Shown here in pieces: positions 1 to 5,218 of a stretch of DNA of 5,218 bases. Every line of letters starts with the position of its first letter. The stretch's first letter is position 1. Under the pieces are notes generated by a model that was given only the letters and a program-made list of their open reading frames with translations, did not search any database and was not told the origin of the DNA. Source of the DNA: Clostridia bacterium (GTDB taxonomy: Bacteria; Bacillota; Clostridia; Christensenellales; Borkfalkiaceae); contig JAIDIR010000224.1 in the NCBI GenBank assembly GCA_029052615.1, positions 1 through 5,218 on the forward strand, in the 5' to 3' direction. The position numbers and the translations under genes are program-made.

Positions 1-446
1 TATTCTATATAGTGGACGTCGTCAAGATACGCTTTCAACGCCTGTTTTCTGTCGTCAATAAGGTCGTCGGGAAGATTATCCAGGTCAAACCACTTTATTT
101 CCGAACACTTATGAGCTTCGCATATCCTCGGCTCGCCAGCAAATTCGCTGCAAACGAAATACGGATTGCAGTAAGTTAAATCTCTCTCATCTTCACGCTT
201 GTGCACTAAAACGAAAAATTTTATCTTATCGGGCGAAATATCAACACCCAGCTCTTCCTTAGCCTCGCGAACGGCGGCTTGACTCATATTTTCGCCGTGC
301 TCAACGTGCCCCGAACAGGACAAATCCCACAGTCCGTCCATAAATCCAGTGTTTTGTCTGCGCTGTAACAGCACTTTTGTCTTGCCGTCCACGGTTTTCA
401 ATAACATTAAAACCGACGCGCACGGCACAGAAAAACGCTCTTTCAT
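1..446 (-). CDS. NUDIX hydrolase (C-terminus cut by window edge)
   Basis: Predicted soluble NUDIX-family pyrophosphohydrolase, which would cleave a nucleoside diphosphate linked to another moiety using Mg2+. Translating from ATG 446-444 gives 148 codons without a stop; the last two bases read TA, so the next codon is a stop or Tyr. The full NUDIX box, GX5EX7REUXEEXGU, lies at residues 46-68 (G46, E52, R60, E61, E64, E65, G67), with the metal-binding REAKEE core intact. Upstream is a VLLQRRQNTGFMDGLWDL block, and downstream a KCSEIKWFDLDNLP block, both typical of a MutT-like subgroup of about 150-160 residues. The domain is therefore complete and only a few residues are probably missing. The ATG overlaps the purB stop by one base (TAATG), so it is the last visible gene of the leftward operon. 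Substrate cannot be told from sequence; a MutT (8-oxo-dGTP) role is possible but unproven. Confidence 0.9.
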   Translation of the reverse strand, partial: MKERFSVPCASVLMLLKTVDGKTKVLLQRRQNTGFMDGLWDLSCSGHVEHGENMSQAAVREAKEELGVDISPDKIKFFVLVHKREDERDLTYCNPYFVCSEFAGEPRICEAHKCSEIKWFDLDNLPDDLIDDRKQALKAYLDDVHYIE

Positions 447-1882
447 TAAACTTTTACGTCACCTTTAAGTCCCAGGTCGCCTGCGTTTGCCTGCAAAATG
501 GGATCAATTTCATTCTCAATAAACTCAACCGCCTGCGCAGGTGCTCTGCCGATAAACTTCCTCGCGTCGAGAATATCGCCCAGTTTGTCGTGAACGGGCG
601 CAAACATTTTATCCGCCTTGATAAGGTCGATAAGATTATTCTCAAGCCCGTTTACCTTTACGTTCTTGCCTGCCTCCATTGAAAGCACGCGGATTTTTTC
701 GTGCAGCTCCTGCCTGTTTCCGCCCGCCTTAACGCACTCCATCATAATGTTTTCCGTCGCCATGAAAGGAAGCTCGGCGGCAATGTGCTTTGCAATAACC
801 TTATCGTATACGACCAGATTTTCACTGACGTTCATATAGATATTGAGAATACCGTCAAGCGCAAGGAACGCCTGCGCGTTTACTATTCTGCGGTTAGCTG
901 AATCGTCCAGCGTTCTTTCAAACCACTGCGTGCTTGCCGTTATCGCGCTGTTCATGGGCAGAGAAACGACGAACCTTGCAAGCGAGCCGATGCGTTCGCT
1001 ACGCATGGGGTTACGCTTGTATGCCATTGCCGAAGAGCCGATTTGCGACTTTTCGAACGGCTCCTCAATTTCCTTCATATTCTGCAAAATTCTTATATCG
1101 TTGGAGAATTTGTATGCGCTCTGAGCAATCTGCGAAAGCACGCAAAGCACGTTGTAATCGAATTTTCTGGGATATGTCTGACCGGTTACACCGTAAACCT
1201 TGTCGTAACCAAGCTTATTGACGACCTTCTTTTCAAGCTCCTTGATTTTAGTTTCGTCGCCGTTGAAAAGCTCCATAAAGCTTGCCTGAGTGCCCGTCGT
1301 ACCTTTAACGCCCCTCAGTTTGAAACAGTTTTCAAGGTTAACGAGGTTGTTATAGTCCATTTCGAGGTCCTGCAACCACAGCGTTGCCCTCTTGCCTACC
1401 GTGGTAAGCTGAGCGGGCTGAAGGTGCGTAAACCCGAGCGTGGGCAAATCTTTGTACTTCAAGGCAAAATACTTGAGCTTTTCCATAACGTTGACGAGCT
1501 TTTTCTTTATGATTGAAAGCGCGTCGGCAATTATGATAAGCTCCGAATTACAATCGACGAAACAGCTTGTTGCACCCAAATGAATTATGGGCATTGCCGA
1601 CTTTGCCTGTGCGCCGAACGCTTTGACGTGCGCCATTACGTCGTGCCTTACCTCTCTTTCGTATTGCTCAGCAAGCTCGAAATTGATGCTCTCGGCATAC
1701 TTTTTCATTTCGTCCACTTGCTCTTTGGTTATGTTGAGCCCCAGTTCCATTTCGGACTCTGCCAAAGCAATCCAAAGCTTACGCCATAATTTGAAACGCT
1801 TTTCGTCCGAAAACGCTTCGGACATTTCCCTGCTTGCATAGCGGGTAATCAAAGGGTTGACGTATACGCTGTTATCTGTCAT
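446..1882 (-). CDS. purB: Adenylosuccinate lyase
   Basis: PurB removes fumarate from SAICAR to give AICAR, and from adenylosuccinate to give AMP, so it works twice in purine synthesis; the enzyme is a cytosolic homotetramer. The 478-residue product belongs to the fumarase/aspartase superfamily and closely resembles the long, human-type ADSL form (484 residues) rather than the roughly 430-residue Bacillus subtilis form. Landmarks are RHDVMAH at 79-85, HLGATS at 101-106, TLGFTHLQPAQLTTVGKR at 148-165, the superfamily signature GSSAMAYKRNP at 282-292, and FERTLDDSANRR at 321-332. From my memory of the human protein, H80, H153 and S283 align with active-site H86, H159 and S289 at a constant offset of six. 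The signature has Ala287 where human ADSL has Pro. A GGAG site (1892-1889) lies six bases before the ATG. It follows the small membrane gene by 18 bases and overlaps the NUDIX start by one. Confidence 0.97.
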   Translation of the reverse strand: MTDNSVYVNPLITRYASREMSEAFSDEKRFKLWRKLWIALAESEMELGLNITKEQVDEMKKYAESINFELAEQYEREVRHDVMAHVKAFGAQAKSAMPIIHLGATSCFVDCNSELIIIADALSIIKKKLVNVMEKLKYFALKYKDLPTLGFTHLQPAQLTTVGKRATLWLQDLEMDYNNLVNLENCFKLRGVKGTTGTQASFMELFNGDETKIKELEKKVVNKLGYDKVYGVTGQTYPRKFDYNVLCVLSQIAQSAYKFSNDIRILQNMKEIEEPFEKSQIGSSAMAYKRNPMRSERIGSLARFVVSLPMNSAITASTQWFERTLDDSANRRIVNAQAFLALDGILNIYMNVSENLVVYDKVIAKHIAAELPFMATENIMMECVKAGGNRQELHEKIRVLSMEAGKNVKVNGLENNLIDLIKADKMFAPVHDKLGDILDARKFIGRAPAQAVEFIENEIDPILQANAGDLGLKGDVKV

Positions 1883-1900
1883 ATTTATCTCCGTTTTTCC

Positions 1901-2131
1901 TTAATTTTCTTTGTTTCTATTTTTATTTATCAGTACGATAATCAACAGCACGAGTAAAACGACAGCGGCAATTCCCGTAATAATCGCGCCAGTAAATATC
2001 GTAAACAAGCCGATAAGCAACGAAATCGCGTTATTGTTTGCGGTAAAATAAACTATTATGCCAACGATTGCGCACAAAACGCCTGCCGCAAGCACGCCGC
2101 ATATCAATGCAAACGCCGTCTTTTTATTCAT
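1901..2131 (-). CDS. Small two-helix membrane protein, unknown function
   Basis: A 76-residue hydrophobic protein that I do not recognise. A short basic N-terminus (K3, K4) leads into a first hydrophobic segment at about residues 5-29. A polar turn follows (T30 to N34, with three Asn in a row), then a long hydrophobic stretch at about 36-68 and a basic tail (KNRNK, 70-74). The positive charge at both ends suggests a hairpin with both termini inside. The second stretch, about 33 residues, is longer than one membrane span needs. C20 is preceded by Leu, which does not fit a lipobox, so it is probably not a lipoprotein. The gene starts one base after the cyclophilin stop (TAATATG) and uses an AAGG inside that gene's last codons, which implies coupled translation. 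Placement inside a compact operon supports it being real. Low complexity would make homology searches weak, and no function is proposed. Confidence 0.75.
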   Translation of the reverse strand: MNKKTAFALICGVLAAGVLCAIVGIIVYFTANNNAISLLIGLFTIFTGAIITGIAAVVLLVLLIIVLINKNRNKEN

Positions 2132-2132
2132 A

Positions 2133-2657
2133 TTACCTTGCTTTTACGGGCGCGGGATATTCAACGCCGAAGGTCTCCACTCTGACCGACTTCATCGTCT
2201 GGTCCGCTCTGGGCTTGTCGTTTCTGTCCGTAGCTACGGAAGCAATCTCGTCAACGGTATCGATACCCTCCGTTACCTTACCGAATGCGGCGTACTGCCC
2301 GTCAAGGTGTGAAGAATTCGCGTGCATTATAAAGAATTGCGAACCCGCACTGTCGGGATGATAAGCGCGCGCCATGGAAATAACTCCGCGCTCATGCTTG
2401 ATATCGTTCTGCTTAAAACCGTTTAAAGCAAACTCGCCCTTGATGTTGTAGCCGGGACCGCCCGTGCCTACGCCTGCGGGGTCGCCGCCCTGAATCATAA
2501 AGCCCTTGATTACGCGGTGAAATATAAGCCCGTCGTAAAAGCCGCTGTTTGCAAGCGCAATAAAATTATTTACCGTGTTGGGCGCCTTATCGGGATAAAG
2601 CTCCACCTTAATCGTCTTTCCGTTTTCCATCGTTATGGTTGCTACGGGATTGCTCAT
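2133..2657 (-). CDS. Cyclophilin-type peptidyl-prolyl cis-trans isomerase
   Basis: Catalyses cis-trans isomerisation of peptide bonds before proline, assisting protein folding. The 174-residue product is a single cyclophilin domain with no signal peptide or membrane segment, so it should be cytosolic, like bacterial PpiB. The catalytic block FHRVIKGFMIQGGDP spans residues 46-60: R48, F53, M54 and Q56 correspond to human CypA R55, F60, M61 and Q63. The second core block, GSQFFI, is at 105-110, with F109 matching CypA F113. LDG at 118-120 and FGKV at 125-128 complete the pocket. CypA W121 is replaced by H117 and H126 by Y122; loss of that Trp is known in bacterial cyclophilins and lowers cyclosporin A affinity. 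A GAGG site (2669-2666) lies eight bases before the ATG. It is the second gene of the operon, 27 bases after the dCMP deaminase gene. Confidence 0.95.
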   Translation of the reverse strand: MSNPVATITMENGKTIKVELYPDKAPNTVNNFIALANSGFYDGLIFHRVIKGFMIQGGDPAGVGTGGPGYNIKGEFALNGFKQNDIKHERGVISMARAYHPDSAGSQFFIMHANSSHLDGQYAAFGKVTEGIDTVDEIASVATDRNDKPRADQTMKSVRVETFGVEYPAPVKAR

Positions 2658-2684
2658 ATTTTATACCTCACTTAAAAGTTATTT

Positions 2685-3137
2685 TTATTCTTCGGCGTAC
2701 TTTTCGATTTTTACGCCTGCTTCTTTAAACAGTTGCATTGAAAATTCGTCGGGATAACCTTCCTTGTAAACGACACGCGAAATTCCGGAATTGATTATTA
2801 TTTTCGCGCAGATTACGCATGGCTGGTGCGTACAATACAGAGTGCAACCTTCAACGCTGCAACCAACGCGCGCTGCCTGAATTATGGCGTTCTGTTCGGC
2901 GTGAACAGCGTAACACAGCTCGTGCCTGGTGCCGCTTTCTATGCCTTGCTCCTTGCGCATACAAACGCCCTTGTCGGCACAACTCTTTATTCCCTGAGGC
3001 GCGCCGTTGTAACCGGTCGCAATAACGCGCTTGTTTTTAACTATTATCGCGCCCACGTGCCTGTTTTGCTGAAAGCAACTCGACCAACTGCCGATTTGCA
3101 CCGCCATATCCATAAAACGCTTATCCCACTTATCCAT
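2685..3137 (-). CDS. dCMP deaminase (ComEB type), 150 residues
   Basis: Zinc-dependent deaminase converting dCMP to dUMP, which feeds thymidylate synthesis. Numbered from ATG 3137-3135, the protein shows the substrate-pocket block ATGYNGAPQG at 40-49. The cytidine-deaminase-superfamily zinc motif follows: HAEQNAI at 79-85 (H79 zinc ligand, E81 proton shuttle) and PCVIC at 106-110 (C107 and C110 zinc ligands). The length is normal for this family, which includes Bacillus subtilis ComEB and eukaryotic DCTD. Extra cysteines at 53, 59 and 75 and H72 could hold a second metal, as reported for some relatives, but this is inference. An in-frame GTG at 3164-3162 would add nine residues. I prefer the ATG because it has a GGCGGTG ribosome site, the MDKWDKRFMDMA start resembles the family N-terminus, and the predicted transcript begins at about the GTG. 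First gene of the leftward operon. The gene name comEB is likely but not assigned. Confidence 0.93.
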   Translation of the reverse strand: MDKWDKRFMDMAVQIGSWSSCFQQNRHVGAIIVKNKRVIATGYNGAPQGIKSCADKGVCMRKEQGIESGTRHELCYAVHAEQNAIIQAARVGCSVEGCTLYCTHQPCVICAKIIINSGISRVVYKEGYPDEFSMQLFKEAGVKIEKYAEE

Positions 3138-3141
3138 AGAA

Positions 3142-3148
3142 CACCGCC
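3142..3148 (-). promoter_or_regulatory. Ribosome binding site deciding the dCMP deaminase start
   Basis: On the minus strand the sequence GGCGGTG matches GGAGGTG, the anti-Shine-Dalgarno complement, at six of seven bases. Its GGCGG core ends six bases before ATG 3137. The upstream in-frame GTG (3164) has only a poor GTGGT-like site and sits at the predicted transcription start, so this site favours the ATG. Confidence 0.65.
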
Positions 3149-3169
3149 AAGTTTGTTTACTCACGTGTT

Positions 3170-3198
3170 ATTTTACCACAATCTTACGCAAAATGCAA
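3170..3198 (-). promoter_or_regulatory. Sigma-A promoter of the leftward five-gene operon
   Basis: Read on the minus strand, TTGCAT (3198-3193) is a fair -35 (four of six consensus bases). It is followed by a 17-base spacer and TAAAAT (3175-3170) as -10 (five of six). TG lies one base before the -10, giving an extended -10. An A/T-rich run lies just upstream of the -35. Transcription should begin near 3162-3164, about 25 bases before the deaminase ATG. No other convincing promoter was seen in the short gaps between the downstream genes, so this one probably drives all five. Confidence 0.7.
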
Positions 3199-3216
3199 TT
3201 TTTTGATTTGCGCTGT

Positions 3217-3245
3217 TTGATTTAATTTGGTTAAGTTTATAAATT
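3217..3245 (+). promoter_or_regulatory. Candidate promoter for groES-groEL
   Basis: TTGATT at 3217-3222 (four of six -35 bases) is followed by a 15-base spacer to TATAAA (3238-3243, five of six), or a 17-base spacer to TAAATT (3240-3245, four of six). Neither choice is perfect, and the region is very A/T-rich, so the exact promoter is uncertain. Its position, some 40 to 65 bases before the groES ATG, is right for a short leader. No CIRCE inverted repeat (TTAGCACTC-N9-GAGTGCTAA) is present between 3138 and 3283. Confidence 0.35.
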
Positions 3246-3283
3246 ATTTGTAAAAAAATTTATTATCGGAGGAAATTTTCTCA

Positions 3284-3568
3284 ATGAGTATCAAGCCTTT
3301 GTTCGACAAAGTCGTTGTCGAAGCGGTTAAAGCCGAAGAAAAGTCAAAGGGCGGCATTATTCTTACCGCCGCCGCACAGGAAAAGCCCGCCACCTGCCTT
3401 GTGGTTGCGGTTGGTCCCGGCGGTGTTATCGACGGAAAGGAAGTTACTATGCAGGTTAAGGTCGGCGACAAAGTTCTGCTTTCCAAATACAGCGGAACCG
3501 AAGTCAAGCTTGACGGCAAGGAATACACCATTATTCGTCAGAGCGATATTCTGGCGGTTGTAGACTAA
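3284..3568 (+). CDS. groES: Co-chaperonin GroES (Hsp10)
   Basis: The 94-residue product forms the seven-membered lid that closes the GroEL chamber during ATP-driven protein folding in the cytosol. The length is the usual one. The N-terminus, MSIKPLFDKVVVE, fits the family opening (IKPLxDRV, here with Lys for Arg). The mobile loop around residues 17-34 contains GGIIL (23-27), the hydrophobic tripeptide that docks on GroEL, followed by a conserved EKP (33-35). VGPG (43-46) and VGDKVLLSKYSGTEVK (60-75) are family landmarks, and the chain ends in the typical SDILAVVD. A strong GGAGG (3268-3272) precedes the ATG by 11 bases, a slightly long spacing that groEL shares. First gene of the groES-groEL operon, transcribed divergently from the deaminase operon. 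No CIRCE operator is visible upstream. Confidence 0.98.
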   Translation: MSIKPLFDKVVVEAVKAEEKSKGGIILTAAAQEKPATCLVVAVGPGGVIDGKEVTMQVKVGDKVLLSKYSGTEVKLDGKEYTIIRQSDILAVVD

Positions 3569-3589
3569 TTTAAAGGAGATATTTTCGTT

Positions 3590-5218
3590 ATGGCTAAACA
3601 GATTAAGTACGGCGACGAAGCCAGAAAAGCGCTTGAAAACGGCGTAAACGTAATTGCAGACACCGTAAAAATTACCCTTGGTCCCAAGGGCAGAAACGTC
3701 GTTTTGGATAAGAAATACGGCGCTCCCCTCATCACCAACGACGGCGTGACCATCGCAAAGGAAATCGAGCTTGAGGATCCGTTTGAAAATATGGGCGCAC
3801 AGCTCGTAAAGGAAGTTTCCACAAAGACCAACGACGTGGCGGGCGACGGCACCACCACCGCAATGGTTCTTGCACAGGCAATCATCCGCGAGGGCTTAAA
3901 AAACCTTGCCGCAGGCGCAAATCCCATCATTCTTAAAAAAGGCATTGCAACCGCCGTTGATACTGCGGTGGAAAAGATTAAATCCATCTCCAAGCCCGTT
4001 GAAAACAAGCTTGCAATTTCACAGGTTGCTTCCATTTCCGCAGGCGACGAAAAGATAGGCGAGCTCATTGCAAACGCTATGGAAATCGTCGGCAAAGACG
4101 GCGTTATCACCGTTGAAGAGGGCAAATCTATGTCCACCGAGCTGACCACCGTAGACGGTATGCAGTTCGACAGAGGATATGCTTCCGCGTACATGGTTAC
4201 CAACACCGAAAAGATGGAAGCCGTGCTCGACTCCCCCTATATTCTTATCACAGATAAGAAAATTTCCGCATTGCAGGAAATTCTGCCCGTTATCGAGCCA
4301 ATCGCTCAGCAGGGCGCAAGACTTCTTATCATTGCCGAGGACGTCGAAGGCGACGCGCTTGCGGCGTTAATCGTAAACAAACTCAAAGGCGTTCTCAACT
4401 GCGTTGCGGTCAAGGCTCCCGGCTTCGGCGACAGAAGAAAGGCAATGCTTGAAGATATCGCAATTCTGACGGGCGGCACCGTAATTTCTTCCGATTTGGG
4501 CTATGAGTTCAAGGACGTAACGCCCGATATGCTGGGTAGAGCGGCACAGGTTAAGGTTGACAAGGACAACACCACCATTATCGACGGTCACGGCGACGCA
4601 AAGGCTATCAAGGCGCGCGTTGCTTCCATCAAGGCGCAGATTGCCGAAACGACTTCCGACTACGACAAGGAAAAATTGCAGGAAAGACTTGCGAAGCTTG
4701 CCGGCGGCGTTGCGGTTATAAACGTCGGCGCGGCTACCGAAGTTGAAATGAAGGAAAAGAAACTGCGCATCGAGGACGCGCTTGCGGCTACCCGCGCGGC
4801 GGTTGAAGAAGGTATAGTTCCCGGCGGCGGCGTTGCCCTCCTTTCGGCAACTTCCGAGCTTACTAAGCTCGTTGAAACCCTTTCCGGCGACGAAAAGACG
4901 GGCGCAAGCATCGTTTTGAAGGCAATTGAAGAGCCTATCCGCCAGATTGCTGTCAACGCTGGCGTTGACGGTTCGGTTATCGTAAATACCATTAAGACCG
5001 CGAACAAAGCAAATTACGGCTACGACGCACTTAAAAACGAGTACACCGATATGGTTAAGAGCGGTATTATCGACCCCACCAAGGTTTCGCGCTCCGTTCT
5101 TCAGAATGCGGCTTCGGTTGCGGCAACGTTGCTTACTACCGAAAGTATCGTTACCGATATTCCTACTCCTCCCGCACCAGCAGCTCCTATGGGCGGCGGC
5201 GACATGGGTGTCATGTAC
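3590..5218 (+). CDS. groEL: Chaperonin GroEL (Hsp60), stop codon beyond window
   Basis: Large chaperonin subunit; two stacked heptamer rings bind unfolded proteins and fold them with GroES and ATP. Starting at ATG 3590 the frame is open for 543 codons to the last base, close to the full 540-548 residues. Equatorial ATP-site landmarks are TLGPKGRNV (29-37), NDGVTIAKEI (50-59) and GDGTTTA (85-91), with D86 matching Escherichia coli D87. D396 in RIEDALAATRAAVEEG corresponds to catalytic D398, and the cpn60 signature AAVEEGIVPGGG is at 403-414. The apical substrate and GroES-binding segment includes FDRGYASAYMV (193-203). The chain ends with a Pro/Ala linker and a Gly/Met tail, PMGGGDMGVMY, a shortened version of the usual GGM tail; the stop is probably the next codon. 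AAAGGAG (3572-3578) lies 11 bases before the ATG, and groES ends 21 bases upstream, so the two are one operon. Confidence 0.98.
   Translation, partial: MAKQIKYGDEARKALENGVNVIADTVKITLGPKGRNVVLDKKYGAPLITNDGVTIAKEIELEDPFENMGAQLVKEVSTKTNDVAGDGTTTAMVLAQAIIREGLKNLAAGANPIILKKGIATAVDTAVEKIKSISKPVENKLAISQVASISAGDEKIGELIANAMEIVGKDGVITVEEGKSMSTELTTVDGMQFDRGYASAYMVTNTEKMEAVLDSPYILITDKKISALQEILPVIEPIAQQGARLLIIAEDVEGDALAALIVNKLKGVLNCVAVKAPGFGDRRKAMLEDIAILTGGTVISSDLGYEFKDVTPDMLGRAAQVKVDKDNTTIIDGHGDAKAIKARVASIKAQIAETTSDYDKEKLQERLAKLAGGVAVINVGAATEVEMKEKKLRIEDALAATRAAVEEGIVPGGGVALLSATSELTKLVETLSGDEKTGASIVLKAIEEPIRQIAVNAGVDGSVIVNTIKTANKANYGYDALKNEYTDMVKSGIIDPTKVSRSVLQNAASVAATLLTTESIVTDIPTPPAPAAPMGGGDMGVMY

Noticed and set aside
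1043..1516. A 157-codon open frame on the plus strand inside purB, with several shorter ones
   Set aside because: These are shadows of the purB coding sequence on the other strand. The translations show no family motif, and PurB is conserved across the entire stretch.
2072..2131. Possible lipoprotein signal in the small membrane protein (Cys at residues 11 and 20)
   Set aside because: The residues before the cysteines are Ile and Leu, whereas a lipobox needs Gly, Ala or Ser at that place.
3162..3167. CACGTG palindrome near the start of the leftward transcript
   Set aside because: The symmetry stops at six bases (3161/3168 and 3160/3169 do not pair), so it is too short to call an operator.
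3138..3283. Possible small RNA, riboswitch or terminator in the divergent gap
   Set aside because: No GC-rich hairpin followed by a T run and no structured conserved element was seen; the gap is short, A/T-rich and accounted for by two promoters and a ribosome site.
3565..4206. A 213-codon open frame on the minus strand inside groEL
   Set aside because: It lies wholly opposite groEL, whose protein is unmistakable. The antisense product is rich in Ser, Thr and Phe, as expected from a codon-biased gene read backwards, and has no ribosome site or recognisable domain.
1..5218. A novel defence, mobile or otherwise undescribed multi-gene system
   Set aside because: Six of the seven genes belong to well-known housekeeping families with intact motifs, and there are no integrase, transposase, repeat or composition breaks that I can see. 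Only the 76-residue membrane protein is unassigned.

Overview
The window looks like ordinary chromosomal housekeeping DNA from a low-to-moderate GC Gram-positive bacterium, most likely a Clostridia-type member of the Bacillota. This inference rests on strong AGGAGG-type ribosome sites, a sigma-A promoter with an extended -10, a long (human-like) PurB of the kind I associate with many Clostridia, and a Clostridia/Bacilli-flavoured GroES/GroEL pair. I cannot name a species.

Layout: two divergent transcription units share one regulatory gap of about 146 bases (3138-3283). Leftward (minus strand) runs a tightly packed five-gene operon: a ComEB-type dCMP deaminase (3137-2685), a cytosolic cyclophilin-type peptidyl-prolyl isomerase (2657-2133), a 76-residue two-helix membrane protein of unknown function (2131-1901), adenylosuccinate lyase PurB (1882-446) and a NUDIX hydrolase (446 to the left edge). 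Gaps are 27, 1 and 18 bases, followed by a 1-base TAATG overlap. A good extended -10 promoter (3198-3170) sits directly upstream. Rightward (plus strand) runs groES (3284-3568) then groEL (3590 to the right edge), 21 bases apart.

How they fit together: three products of the leftward operon act on nucleotides. The deaminase makes dUMP for thymidylate, PurB catalyses two steps of purine synthesis, and the NUDIX enzyme hydrolyses a nucleoside-diphosphate-linked compound of unknown identity. The cyclophilin and the GroES/GroEL chaperonin both serve protein folding, so folding functions lie on both sides of the divergent promoter region. The small membrane protein is the only gene without an assignable role.

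Both edge genes are cut close to their natural ends: the NUDIX domain is complete and GroEL has 543 codons with its C-terminal tail. No RNA gene, mobile element, CRISPR array, long repeat or terminator was seen. I found no evidence of a new multi-gene system. The points most worth a second look are the absence of a CIRCE operator before groES, a degenerate CtsR-like direct repeat in its place, the start codon of the deaminase, and the unknown membrane protein.
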